A stretch of 44,628 nt of DNA from Methylobacter sp. Its GTDB lineage: Bacteria; Pseudomonadota; Gammaproteobacteria; Methylococcales; Methylomonadaceae. Every line of letters starts with the position of its first letter. Positions within the stretch are counted from its first letter, which is position 1. The notes under the pieces were generated by a model. That model made no database searches, was not told the origin of the DNA, and worked only from the letters and a program-made list of their open reading frames with translations. Positions 7,892-16,699 of the stretch are shown one piece after another. The translations under genes and the position numbers were made by a program. The DNA lies in NCBI RefSeq assembly GCF_023227905.1, contig NZ_JALOCF010000039.1, positions 1 to 44,628 of the forward strand. Direction: 5' to 3'.

Positions 7892-10354
7892 TTACACGTC
7901 CAGATTAGTAACATCCAACGCATTCTTAACAATAAAATCCCTACGCGGCTCGACCACATCACCCATCAGCGTTGTAAAAATCTCATCAGCAGCAATCACG
8001 TCCTCAATCCTGACTTGCAGCAAGCGGCGGTTATTGGCATCCAGCGTGGTTTCCCACAACTGTTCGGGGTTCATTTCGCCCAGACCTTTGTAACGCTGGA
8101 TATGCTGACCTTTTTTGATTTCCTTCATCATCCATTCAAAAGCCTGCTTAAAGTTGCTGACAGGCTGCTGTCTTTCGCCCATTTGCATGAATGAGCCTTC
8201 GTTAAACATGCCTGCTGTATCTTGGGCATATTGCGCAATCTTTTGATAATCCTTGCCGTTGAAAAAAGTCGACGGCAGGACGAAGGTTTTGGTTATTGCA
8301 TGGAGACGTTTATTAACCACAACCGAAAACTCACTACTTGATTTGTAGTCCAGCTCAACGGTGTATACCGCCTTGCTGTCAGAGTCAGTCAACCGCTGCT
8401 CCATATCAGCAAACCACGCGGTAAGCTTTTGCTGATCTTGCTTGAGTTCATCGCTGATTACAGCCATATAGGCAAACTGCTCCAGGAAAACCTCGTCGTA
8501 GCGCCTGGACAAACGGTTGTTGATGCTGTCTACGTCGGTAAACAGTTTGGCTAGTTTTTCCAGACCCTGCCCTTGAATCGGCGGCGCAGATACGTCGGTA
8601 AAAAGCTGGGCTTTATCCAGCGCGAGCTGAATCAGGTATTCATTCAACTGGGCATCGTCTTTCACGTAATGCTCCTGTTTGCCTTTTTTAACTTTGTACA
8701 ACGGCGGCTGGGCGATATAGATATAGCCTTTTTCTACGATTTCGGGCAATTGGCGGTAGAAGAACGTCAGTAACAAGGTTCTGATGTGCGATCCGTCGAC
8801 GTCCGCATCGGTCATGATGATGATGCGGTGGTAACGCAGTTTAGCCAGGTTGTATTCGTCCTTGCCTATGCCGCAACCTAACGCGGTAATTAATGTTCCG
8901 ACTTCTTCCGATGAAATCATTTTGTCGAAGCGGGCTTTCTCTACGTTAAGGATTTTTCCTTTTAGCGGCAGAATGGCTTGGGTGCGACGGTCCCTGCCCT
9001 GCTTGGCCGATCCGCCCGCAGAGTCCCCTTCCACCAGGAACAGTTCGGATAACGCGGGATCTTTTTCTTGGCAATCGGCCAGTTTGCCCGGCAACCCGGC
9101 AATATCCAATGTGGTTTTGCGGCGCGTCAAATCACGCGCTTTACGGGCTGCTTCCCTAGCGCGGGCGGCCTCAACAATCTTGCCGACGATAGCTTTGGCT
9201 ATTTGCGGTTTTTCCAGCAGGAATTCTTGCAGTTTCTCGTTCATCGTCGATTCGACCAGTGGTTTAACTTCCGAAGAAACCAGCTTGTCTTTGGTTTGAG
9301 AGGAAAACTTCGGATCAGGCACTTTAACCGACAATACCGCCGTCAGGCCTTCCCGTGCATCATCGCCGGTGGTTTGTACTTTTTCTTTTTTAGCCAAACC
9401 GCTGGCTTCAATGTATTGATTGATGGTTCGGGTCAAAGCGCCGCGGAAACCGGCCAAATGGCTGCCGCCATCGCGTTGCGGAATGTTGTTGGTGTAGCAA
9501 AACACATTCTCTTGGTAGGAATCGTTCCACTGCATCGCCACTTCAACGGTAACGCCTTCCTTTTCCGCAATGAAGTGGAATACTTCCGGAAACAGCGGCG
9601 TTTTGTTTTTATTGAGATGTTCGACAAAAGCGCCTATGCCGCCTTCAAACTCAAATACGTCTTTTCTGTCGGAGCGCTCGTCTTCTAGGCTGATGCGTAC
9701 GCCTGAGTTCAGGAATGATAACTCCCTGAGCCTTTTTGCCAGGATGTCGTAGTGAAACTCGACATCGGTAAACGTTTCGGAGCTGGGCTTAAAGTTAATC
9801 AGCGTGCCGGAGCCTTCGGCAGGCCCTATTGCGGCCAAAGGAGCGACCGGCTCTCCCATACGGTACTTTTGCTTGTACAGCTGCCCGTTCTTGCGGACTT
9901 CAAGGTTCAGCTCTTCGGATAGGGCATTAACAACCGACACACCGACGCCGTGCAAGCCGCCGCTTACCTTATAAGCATTATCATCAAACTTACCGCCGGC
10001 ATGCAGCACGGTCATAATGACTTCCGCCGCTGATCTGCCCTCTTCTTTATGAATGTCAACCGGAATGCCTCGACCATCATCAGAAACAGAGACCGAGCCA
10101 TTGCTGTGAATAATCACTCTGACTTCTTTACAGTAGCCTGCCAAAGCCTCATCTATCGAGTTATCGACGACTTCAAAAACCATGTGATGCAATCCGGAAC
10201 CGTCATCCGTGTCGCCGATATACATGCCCGGTCTTTTCCTTACGGCGTCCAATCCTTTTAATACTTGAATATTGGTGCTGTCGTATTCAGGCCTAGCAGT
10301 TACAGCGGCCGTTGGGCTTGACGTTTCGACAACTTGATCACTGGAGTTACTCAT
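7892..10354 (-). CDS. gyrB: DNA gyrase subunit B
   Basis: This 820-residue GyrB is the ATPase and TOPRIM subunit of DNA gyrase, which introduces negative supercoils. The GHKL ATPase domain is at the N-terminus (VVDNSIDEALAG, DDGRGIP, GLHGVG). The TOPRIM domain has LVEGDSAGGSAKQGRDR and MTDADVDGSHI, and the C-terminal region has QRYKGLGEMN. The length fits the family (E. coli 804). The C-terminus, ending NALDVTNLDV, is the normal GyrB ending, so the transposon lying immediately downstream has not damaged the gene. It is last in the dnaA-dnaN-recF-gyrB block, 42 bp after recF, with a parS palindrome in that gap. Confidence 0.98.
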   Translation of the reverse strand: MSNSSDQVVETSSPTAAVTARPEYDSTNIQVLKGLDAVRKRPGMYIGDTDDGSGLHHMVFEVVDNSIDEALAGYCKEVRVIIHSNGSVSVSDDGRGIPVDIHKEEGRSAAEVIMTVLHAGGKFDDNAYKVSGGLHGVGVSVVNALSEELNLEVRKNGQLYKQKYRMGEPVAPLAAIGPAEGSGTLINFKPSSETFTDVEFHYDILAKRLRELSFLNSGVRISLEDERSDRKDVFEFEGGIGAFVEHLNKNKTPLFPEVFHFIAEKEGVTVEVAMQWNDSYQENVFCYTNNIPQRDGGSHLAGFRGALTRTINQYIEASGLAKKEKVQTTGDDAREGLTAVLSVKVPDPKFSSQTKDKLVSSEVKPLVESTMNEKLQEFLLEKPQIAKAIVGKIVEAARAREAARKARDLTRRKTTLDIAGLPGKLADCQEKDPALSELFLVEGDSAGGSAKQGRDRRTQAILPLKGKILNVEKARFDKMISSEEVGTLITALGCGIGKDEYNLAKLRYHRIIIMTDADVDGSHIRTLLLTFFYRQLPEIVEKGYIYIAQPPLYKVKKGKQEHYVKDDAQLNEYLIQLALDKAQLFTDVSAPPIQGQGLEKLAKLFTDVDSINNRLSRRYDEVFLEQFAYMAVISDELKQDQQKLTAWFADMEQRLTDSDSKAVYTVELDYKSSSEFSVVVNKRLHAITKTFVLPSTFFNGKDYQKIAQYAQDTAGMFNEGSFMQMGERQQPVSNFKQAFEWMMKEIKKGQHIQRYKGLGEMNPEQLWETTLDANNRRLLQVRIEDVIAADEIFTTLMGDVVEPRRDFIVKNALDVTNLDV

Positions 10355-10380
10355 GCTTGTTTTTTCCTATGGGTTGCGAA

Positions 10381-10396
10381 TGTTCCACGTGGAACA
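10381..10396. promoter_or_regulatory. parS site 1 (ParB-binding palindrome)
   Basis: TGTTCCACGTGGAACA is a perfect 16-bp palindrome and matches the parS consensus known from Pseudomonas and other bacteria (core TTCCACGTGGAA). It abuts the recF stop codon in the recF-gyrB gap. ParB loads at parS sites near the origin to drive chromosome segregation. Confidence 0.9.
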
Positions 10397-11473
10397 CTAC
10401 ACGGATTTTATGGTGCCATGTTCCACGTGGAACATTTTGTAATTTTGTATCTGGCTTAAATCGCCAAAATCAATTTCTTCTGTAGCCGTTATAAATACCT
10501 GACATGCCATCTCTGACAAGTAACGCAGTAACTTGGCACGGTTAACTACATCAAGTTCTGCCGCAAAATCATCAATCAATATGCAGCCGGTCTGGCTCTG
10601 CTCATTGGCAAGCAATTGAACCTGCGCCAGTTTCAAGCTCATGACCAACAGCTTTAATTGGCCTCGTGAAACAAAATCCCTTGCTAACCGGTTATTGATT
10701 AATAATTGAAAATCCCCGCGATGCGGTCCGCTATGCGTAAATCCATAACGCAAATCTTTATCCTGATCTTCGATTAAGACCCGACTCAGTTCTTTTGACG
10801 TATCCCAACCTGATACAAGCTTTAGATCGATTCCATCAAGGGAAAGAAATCTGCCGACAATCTCGATAAAAACCGGCTTGAATTTTTGCAAATATTGCTG
10901 ACGGTAGCTATCGACTATTGTACCGTAATAAACGAGTTCATTATCCCAAACATTGATTTGCTCAAGCCGCCTTGTTTTCAGCAAGGCATTACGTTGCATT
11001 AAGGCTTTTTTAAATTTTCGCCATGCCGACAGGAAATTTTGTTCGTTATTAAAAACGCCCCAATCCAAAAATTCCCGTCTGACTTGCGAGCCGGCATCGA
11101 GCAGTTCATAGCTTTTGGGATGAATAAGCTGCAACGGCAATGCGTAAGCTAAATCCGACCGTTTTTGCGTCGACTGCTGGTTGATGCGGATTTCGATGTT
11201 TTTACCATCCAGCTGGATTCCCAAATGCAGGCGGTTGCCATTCTTCTGCAAGATTTTCGCTGAGACTATCAGATGATTTTGATTAAAATTGATTACAGAC
11301 TTGATGGCTGACGAGCGAAAGGACTTCGCTCGTCCCAAGATAAAAATGGCTTCAATAAGAGCGCTTTTTCCACTGGCATTTTCACCGACAATAAGATTGA
11401 TCGCCGGTGAAGGATACATAGATTCCTGTTGGATATTCCTAACGCCGTAAATATCCAATTTCAACAAACTCAT
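10397..11473 (-). CDS. recF: RecF recombination-mediator ATPase
   Basis: This 358-residue SMC-like ABC ATPase loads RecA at single-strand gaps together with RecO and RecR. It has a Walker A GENASGKSA near residue 31, the ABC signature region SRGQLKLL and a Walker B CILIDDFAAELD. Its length matches the family (E. coli 357). It starts 10 nt after the dnaN stop and is surely cotranscribed with it. The C-terminal tail ...KMFHVEHGTIKSV contains residues dictated by an embedded parS palindrome, so the DNA sequence there serves two purposes. Confidence 0.97.
   Translation of the reverse strand: MSLLKLDIYGVRNIQQESMYPSPAINLIVGENASGKSALIEAIFILGRAKSFRSSAIKSVINFNQNHLIVSAKILQKNGNRLHLGIQLDGKNIEIRINQQSTQKRSDLAYALPLQLIHPKSYELLDAGSQVRREFLDWGVFNNEQNFLSAWRKFKKALMQRNALLKTRRLEQINVWDNELVYYGTIVDSYRQQYLQKFKPVFIEIVGRFLSLDGIDLKLVSGWDTSKELSRVLIEDQDKDLRYGFTHSGPHRGDFQLLINNRLARDFVSRGQLKLLVMSLKLAQVQLLANEQSQTGCILIDDFAAELDVVNRAKLLRYLSEMACQVFITATEEIDFGDLSQIQNYKMFHVEHGTIKSV
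10419..10434. promoter_or_regulatory. parS site 2, inside the 3' end of recF
   Basis: A second perfect copy of TGTTCCACGTGGAACA, 38 bp from the first. It lies inside the recF reading frame and encodes MFHVEH near the RecF C-terminus. Confidence 0.9.
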
Positions 11474-11483
11474 AGCTGCAATA

Positions 11484-12584
11484 TTACAGTCTCATGGGCA
11501 TAACAATAAACTTGTACCCGCAATCGCCAGGTTCATCGATAAAACAACTGCTGGCATTGCTCGCAATGGTCAGAACCGCAAGTTCGGAATCCAGGTTTGA
11601 AACAGCGTCCAATAAGTACTGGGCATTAAAAGCAATCGTTAAGGGCTCGCCTGTGTATTCAATAAACAGCTCTTCCTCGGCTTCATCATGCTCAGGATTA
11701 TGGGTACTCATTTTTAGACTGCCGGAGCTGATGTCAAAGGTCACGCCCTTGAATTTTTCATTCGCCAAGATGGCGACCCGGGTCAATGCTTCTTTTAAAA
11801 GCTGCTTTTGAATGTGGATTTGATTGAAAAACTCCTGCTGAAAGACTTTCCCGAAATCAGGATATTTAGAATCCACCAGTTTTGCCGAGAAAATCAGGTT
11901 CTTGATAAAAATTCTAATATTATTGCTGGAAAACTCGACTTTCAATTCAGCATCCGGGTCGTCAAGCAGCCTGCTCAGTTCAAGAACGCCTTTTCTCGGG
12001 AGAATAATCCGGGCTTCAATACCGGTAGCCTGATCCAGAATATCCTCATAGATGGATAAACGGTGTCCATCCGATGCAACCAGCTTCAACTTACTGTTGG
12101 AAACATTAAACAACAAGCCATTCAGGTAATAACGGACATCCTGATTAGCCATGCAGAAAACGGTTTTATCGAGCGCCTTTTTAAACTTGCCGGCATTGAT
12201 GAACAAGTGGCTCTCTAATTCCGATTCAGCAAACTCAGGATAATTATCCGCGGGCAAACAGCTCAACGAAAAACGGCTGCGGCTGGAGGCGATTTTTACT
12301 TTATCGCCCTGCAACTCAAATTTGATTTCAGCTCCATTAGGGAGAAGCCTGCAAATATCCAGGAACTTTCTGGCCGGTACCGTAATTGAACCGGGTGTCG
12401 CCGTTGCGATATTAATTTTTGCGATAATCTGAATTTCCAGATCAGTCCCTGTCAAAGTAAGCTGGTCTTCTTCGATAACCATCAGGACATTGGAAAGAAT
12501 AGGCATCGTTTGCCTTTTTTCTATCACGCTGACTATTTGCTGCAACGGAAGCAGAAGTTCTTCTCTATTAATAATAAATTTCAT
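11484..12584 (-). CDS. dnaN: DNA polymerase III beta subunit (sliding clamp)
   Basis: This 366-residue protein, the same length as in E. coli, is the ring clamp that tethers replicative polymerases. The N-terminal MKFIINREELLLPLQQI and the C-terminal YKFIVMPMRL are diagnostic, and three repeated clamp domains fill the length. It is followed 10 nt later by recF. It is separated from the upstream dnaA by 188 bp that carry DnaA-binding sequences. Confidence 0.98.
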   Translation of the reverse strand: MKFIINREELLLPLQQIVSVIEKRQTMPILSNVLMVIEEDQLTLTGTDLEIQIIAKINIATATPGSITVPARKFLDICRLLPNGAEIKFELQGDKVKIASSRSRFSLSCLPADNYPEFAESELESHLFINAGKFKKALDKTVFCMANQDVRYYLNGLLFNVSNSKLKLVASDGHRLSIYEDILDQATGIEARIILPRKGVLELSRLLDDPDAELKVEFSSNNIRIFIKNLIFSAKLVDSKYPDFGKVFQQEFFNQIHIQKQLLKEALTRVAILANEKFKGVTFDISSGSLKMSTHNPEHDEAEEELFIEYTGEPLTIAFNAQYLLDAVSNLDSELAVLTIASNASSCFIDEPGDCGYKFIVMPMRL

Positions 12585-12772
12585 AAAAGAATATTTTTAT
12601 ATTATTACTACTAGCTTAAAAGGAAACTGTTGATAACAGGTTTTTATCCTTAATAATCAATTAGCTGTGTTGTTATAAATAGTGTGGTTAAGGATGCTAT
12701 TTTAACGTGTGCGGTTTGTTGTTAACTAAACGGCACTGGCAAAAATGCATTTTATCCACAGGTTGCTCCAGG
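12585..12772 (-). other. dnaA-dnaN intergenic region with DnaA boxes and a DnaA-trio-like element
   Basis: A perfect DnaA box TTATCCACA lies at 12752-12760. On the minus strand there are one-mismatch boxes TTAACCACA (12691-12683) and TTATCAACA (12636-12628). After the last box comes a 13-nt spacer and then CTAGTAGTAATAATA (12614-12600), a run of TAG/TAA trinucleotides like the DnaA-trio of Bacillus subtilis, leading into AT-rich DNA. This is a candidate basal unwinding module or a DnaA autoregulatory region. The same layout, with the same spacer length, occurs near 25.9 kb. Confidence 0.6.
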
Positions 12773-14089
12773 TTAATGCGACAGAGTTCTCAACAGGTTG
12801 GAATAATCTTCCGCGATTTTGTTATCAGCCTCTTTTAACTCGGAAATTCTTTTGCAGGCATTCATTACCGTGGTGTGGTCGCGACCGCCGAAGGCATCGC
12901 CGATTTCAGGAAAGCTATGCGATGTCAGCTCCCTGGCTAGGCTCATAGCTATTTGCCGTGGCCTGGTAATGGACTGCTTTCTATTTTTAGAAGATAAATC
13001 TGCAACGCGAATTTTAAAATACTCGGCAACCGTTTTCTGGATATTGTCGATATTAACCAATTTATCCTGCAACGAAATTAAGTCATGCAGCGCTTCCTTG
13101 GTGAACTCGATGGTAATTTCGCGGCCGGTAAACTGGGCGTTGGCAATGACCCGCCTTAAAGCGCCTTCCAGATCCCGAACGTTGGATGGAATCCGTTTAG
13201 CGATAAAGAAAGCCACATCCTGAGCCAGCTCAATATTAACCAAAGCGGCTTTCTTCATTAAGATAGCGGCTCGGGTTTCCATATCAGGCGGCTCGATTAA
13301 AACAGGAAGCCCCCAGCCAAACCGTGATTTCAAGCGGTCTTCAAGGCCTATAATTTCCTTGGGGTACTTGTCGCAGGTTAGAATCACCTGATGCTTCTTT
13401 TCCAGCAGCGTGTTGAAGGTATGAAAAAACTCTTCCTGGGAGCGTTCCTTGCCGGCAAAGAATTGAATGTCGTCAATTAAAAGCACATCAACGCCGCGAT
13501 AGAATTCTTTAAAGGCATTAATCGCATTTTGTTGCAAGGCCTTGACCATATCCTGGACGAATTTTTCAGAGTGCAGATACACGACAGTGGCTGATGGATT
13601 TTTTTGCAAAACCGCGTTGCCTATCGCATGCATCATATGGGTTTTACCCAAACCCGAACTGCCGTAAATAAGCAGTGGGTTATAAGCTTTGCCGATATTT
13701 TCAGAAACCTGTATCGAAGCAGCCCTCGCCAACTGATTGGATTTACCTTCAACAAAATTGTCAAACGTAAACGCCTTATTGAGGTAATTAGGACTGGCTT
13801 TTTGGGGACCGGCAGGCTTGACTATTTTGGCGGCCGTCGCAACGGTTGAATTTTTGGAACCGATTTCCAGACTTAGATTTAATGTTCCGTTGGAAAACTC
13901 ATGAATCGTTTCTTCAATTTTTGCAAAATGATGCTCTTTAACCCAGTCCAATACGAATCGGTTGGGCGCCAGTAATTTTATTTGTTCTTCGGTTTCTATG
14001 GCCTGAAGGGGCCTTATCCATGTACTGAAGTCAGAACCCGAAATTTCATTTTCAAGTTTAGAAAGACAATTGTTCCAAATTGAGCTCAT
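12773..14089 (-). CDS. dnaA: Chromosomal replication initiator DnaA
   Basis: From the chosen start the protein has 438 residues. Domain I begins MSSIWNNCLSKLENE. The AAA+ core has a Walker A GSSGLGKTH and a Walker B VLLIDDIQF. Domain IV carries the DnaA signature GGRDHTTVMNACKRI, which contacts DnaA boxes. The frame is open up to 14152, but the ATG at 14089 gives the conserved N-terminus, so the 21 extra residues are probably not translated. DnaA binds oriC and opens the duplex. The gene is divergent from rpmH. No clear Shine-Dalgarno sequence was seen. Confidence 0.97.
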   Translation of the reverse strand: MSSIWNNCLSKLENEISGSDFSTWIRPLQAIETEEQIKLLAPNRFVLDWVKEHHFAKIEETIHEFSNGTLNLSLEIGSKNSTVATAAKIVKPAGPQKASPNYLNKAFTFDNFVEGKSNQLARAASIQVSENIGKAYNPLLIYGSSGLGKTHMMHAIGNAVLQKNPSATVVYLHSEKFVQDMVKALQQNAINAFKEFYRGVDVLLIDDIQFFAGKERSQEEFFHTFNTLLEKKHQVILTCDKYPKEIIGLEDRLKSRFGWGLPVLIEPPDMETRAAILMKKAALVNIELAQDVAFFIAKRIPSNVRDLEGALRRVIANAQFTGREITIEFTKEALHDLISLQDKLVNIDNIQKTVAEYFKIRVADLSSKNRKQSITRPRQIAMSLARELTSHSFPEIGDAFGGRDHTTVMNACKRISELKEADNKIAEDYSNLLRTLSH

Positions 14090-14172
14090 CGAAATAGTAA
14101 AAAGTTGATTATAATTAATAGTGTAATTTTGCTTTTTATCACTGTACAGCAATAAAACATTGGTCTATAGAA

Positions 14173-14201
14173 TTGACAGGCCTAATGGTTTATTTTATCA
14201 T
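14173..14201 (+). promoter_or_regulatory. Sigma-70 promoter for rpmH
   Basis: TTGACA (14173-14178), a 17-nt spacer, and TATCAT (14196-14201). The spacing is ideal, and the promoter is about 56 bp upstream of rpmH. Confidence 0.75.
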
Positions 14202-14257
14202 CCGCTGTCTTTTTTATCTGTTTTTGTTAACACTCATCCGATCAGGCCTTAAGTAAA

Positions 14258-14392
14258 ATGAAAAGAACATACCAACCAAGTAAAATCAAACGCGTAAGAA
14301 CTCACGGCTTCCGTGCAAGAATGGCAACAGTAGGCGGCCGTAAAGTTCTTAATGCTCGCAGAGCAAAAGGTCGCGCCCAGTTAACCGTTTAG
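14258..14392 (+). CDS. rpmH: 50S ribosomal protein L34
   Basis: This 44-residue protein begins MKRTYQPSKIKRVRTHGFR and ends KGRAQLTV, the typical highly basic L34 sequence. It is a component of the large ribosomal subunit. It heads the conserved rpmH-rnpA-yidD-yidC-mnmE block and is divergent from dnaA. It was identified directly from the DNA. Confidence 0.97.
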   Translation: MKRTYQPSKIKRVRTHGFRARMATVGGRKVLNARRAKGRAQLTV

Positions 14393-14402
14393 TTGACGGT
14401 TG

Positions 14403-14771
14403 GTGACTGAAGAAGTTTTTAGTTTCCCCCCGCAGTTACGGTTAAAAAAACCGGCTGAATATAAAAAGGTTTTTGCTAAGCCTGTAAAATCAAGCGACCA
14501 ATATTTTACCCTATTAGCCATAAAGAATGATTTTGATCATCCGAGGCTAGGCTTGGCAATTGCTAAAAAAAATATAAGAAAGGCAGTGCAAAGGAATGTA
14601 ATTAAACGAACTGTCCGGGAAAACTTTAGAATGAAACAACATGGTTTGGGGAATATTGATATTGTTGTTTTGGCTCGTAGAGAAGCCGTAGATGCTCCGC
14701 TGGATTTGTTAAGAAAATCATTGGAAAGGCATTGGCTTAAGCTGGTATCCCGATGCGATTCATACTCATAG
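14403..14771 (+). CDS. rnpA: Ribonuclease P protein component
   Basis: The RNase P protein subunit, which with the catalytic RNA removes tRNA 5' leaders. The 122-residue protein has the family motif KKNIRKAVQRNVIKRTVRE, the basic RNR-type stretch. It starts at GTG 14403 just after rpmH. A TTG one codon earlier is possible, and no clear Shine-Dalgarno sequence distinguishes them. Its 3' end overlaps yidD by 19 nt. Confidence 0.95.
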   Translation: MTEEVFSFPPQLRLKKPAEYKKVFAKPVKSSDQYFTLLAIKNDFDHPRLGLAIAKKNIRKAVQRNVIKRTVRENFRMKQHGLGNIDIVVLARREAVDAPLDLLRKSLERHWLKLVSRCDSYS

Positions 14772-14986
14772 CAATAATAAAGTTTTACAAATACTTTATT
14801 AGTCCCCTGCTTGGAAACAGATGTCGTTTCTATCCAAGTTGTTCAAGTTATTCTCTGGAAGCGCTTCAGCTCCACGGGGCCATTATCGGCTCTTATCTCA
14901 CCCTCAAAAGATTATTAAAATGCCATCCGTTCCATGAAGGTGGCATTGATCCCGTTCCAGAAAAATTTGGTAATAAGAATGGATAA
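14753..14986 (+). CDS. yidD: Membrane-protein insertion efficiency factor YidD
   Basis: A 77-residue protein with the YidD signature YKYFISPLLGNRCRFYPSCS and the later CHPFHEGGIDPVP. The N-terminal hydrophobic/amphipathic segment sits at the inner membrane. YidD supports YidC-dependent membrane insertion. It overlaps rnpA by 19 nt upstream and yidC by 8 nt downstream, the usual arrangement. Confidence 0.95.
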   Translation: MRFILIAIIKFYKYFISPLLGNRCRFYPSCSSYSLEALQLHGAIIGSYLTLKRLLKCHPFHEGGIDPVPEKFGNKNG

Positions 14987-16688
14987 TATAAGATTTATAC
15001 TGATCGTTACTTTTGCAATGCTTGTTTTTATGCTACAGCAAGCCTGGCAACTGGATTATGGCCCGAAACCTGAAGTTGCCGCTATTACAGACCCTCTAGC
15101 CAATACCAAAGAAGATCTACCTTCTGCCACTGGGGCATCAGCCCAAACAGCTCCGGCAGAGCAAAATACCGCAGCCGTTCCGTTATCAACGACGTCCTCC
15201 GCCAATGTCATCAAGATTAAAACCGATGTGCTGGCTCTTCAAATTGATCTGAAAGGAGGCACCATCCAGAATCTGGATCTACTGAACTACCCGGTAGAAA
15301 AACCCAACACTGTTGTAGACAAATTACGCACAATGGTTGGTTTGCCTGTTGCGGAAAAAAACACCAATCCAGTCCGCTTGTTTGACAGTAGCCAAGAAAA
15401 ATTATTTGTTGCGCAAAGCGGCTTAATTGCCGACAGCGGTTTTGCGACGGCGCCAACTCACCACACGGTATTTAAGGCTGAAGCAACCAGCTACGAACTA
15501 AAACCGGGACAAGACAGTTTAACAGTGCCGTTAACATGGACTGATAATAATGGTCTGACTGTCACCAAACTGTTTACCTTTAAACCCGGCAGTTATGAGA
15601 TAACGCTGGCACAGAATGTCAAAAATGATTCCGGCAAGCCTTGGACAGGCAGACAATACAGCCAGTTACTCAGAGTTCCCGATACTTCCAGCAAGGGCGG
15701 AATGCTGACTGGCGGTATGAGAGCTTATGACGGTGGCGTTATTTATACCGAAAAAGAAAAATACCAAAAAATCGCCTTTGATGACATGGCTGATGAAAAT
15801 CTTGATGTTGCGACCAAAGGCGGTTGGACAGCAATGATTCAGCATTACTTTGCTTCTGCGTGGATTCCGCCCGCCGACCAGGACAACCATTTCTATACCA
15901 AGTCGTTGAATGACAACCAATACGTTATCGGGACTTATTCTCCAGCGGTAACCGTTAACGCAAATACTGACGCGCAATTTGTTGCCAGATTATTCGCCGG
16001 TCCTAAAATCCAGCCGATGATGGAAAACATAGCGCCAGGTCTTGAATTGACTGTCGATTACAGCTTTTTGACTTTTATCGGCAAACCGATTTATTGGTTA
16101 TTAAACCAGATCCACGATGCCGTCGGTAACTGGGGCGTGGCTATTATCGGCGTAACGCTGTGTATTAAATTGCTGTTTTTCCCATTGTCTCAATCCAGCT
16201 ACAAATCAATGGCCAAGATGCGCAAAATTCAGCCGCGTCTTAAAGAACTGCAAGAGCGTTTTGCCGACGACAGACAGCGTTTCAATACTGAAATGATGGC
16301 GCTGTATAAAAAAGAAAAGGTCAACCCACTGGGCGGCTGTTTGCCTATTTTGGTGCAGATCCCGGTGTTCATGTGCTTATACTGGGTATTGAGCGAAACC
16401 GTCGAGTTCCGTCAAGCGCCTTTCATGTTATGGATACAAGACTTATCGATCCAAGACCCGTTTTATGTATTGCCGGTCATCATGGGCATCACCATGAAAA
16501 TCCAGCAAGGCTTAAACCCTGCGCCGATTGATCCGATACAGGCTAAAGTGATGAAGATGTTCCCTATCGTCTTTACCATCTTCTTCCTGTTCTTCCCGGC
16601 CGGTCTGGTTTTATACTGGGTAGTCAACAATACCCTGTCTATCATTCAGCAGACGGTTATCACCAGGCAGATTGCTAAAACTGCTTAA
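14979..16688 (+). CDS. yidC: Membrane protein insertase YidC
   Basis: An inner-membrane insertase that works alone or with SecYEG. The 569-residue protein has an N-terminal transmembrane anchor (about residues 5-21), then a large periplasmic domain (to about 350) and the conserved C-terminal core. The core has WGVAIIGVTLCIKLLFFPLSQ, a cytoplasmic helical hairpin and NPLGGCLPILVQIPVF. The frame extends to 14934, but MDNIRF at 14979 is the conserved YidC start and gives the normal length. It is followed 11 nt later by mnmE. Confidence 0.96.
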   Translation: MDNIRFILIVTFAMLVFMLQQAWQLDYGPKPEVAAITDPLANTKEDLPSATGASAQTAPAEQNTAAVPLSTTSSANVIKIKTDVLALQIDLKGGTIQNLDLLNYPVEKPNTVVDKLRTMVGLPVAEKNTNPVRLFDSSQEKLFVAQSGLIADSGFATAPTHHTVFKAEATSYELKPGQDSLTVPLTWTDNNGLTVTKLFTFKPGSYEITLAQNVKNDSGKPWTGRQYSQLLRVPDTSSKGGMLTGGMRAYDGGVIYTEKEKYQKIAFDDMADENLDVATKGGWTAMIQHYFASAWIPPADQDNHFYTKSLNDNQYVIGTYSPAVTVNANTDAQFVARLFAGPKIQPMMENIAPGLELTVDYSFLTFIGKPIYWLLNQIHDAVGNWGVAIIGVTLCIKLLFFPLSQSSYKSMAKMRKIQPRLKELQERFADDRQRFNTEMMALYKKEKVNPLGGCLPILVQIPVFMCLYWVLSETVEFRQAPFMLWIQDLSIQDPFYVLPVIMGITMKIQQGLNPAPIDPIQAKVMKMFPIVFTIFFLFFPAGLVLYWVVNNTLSIIQQTVITRQIAKTA

Positions 16689-16699
16689 CCCAGGCTAAA

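Noticed and set aside
14153..14257. Origin of replication in the dnaA-rpmH gap, as in Pseudomonas
   Set aside because: No sequence close to TTATCCACA was found there. The gap is explained by the rpmH promoter and the dnaA upstream region.
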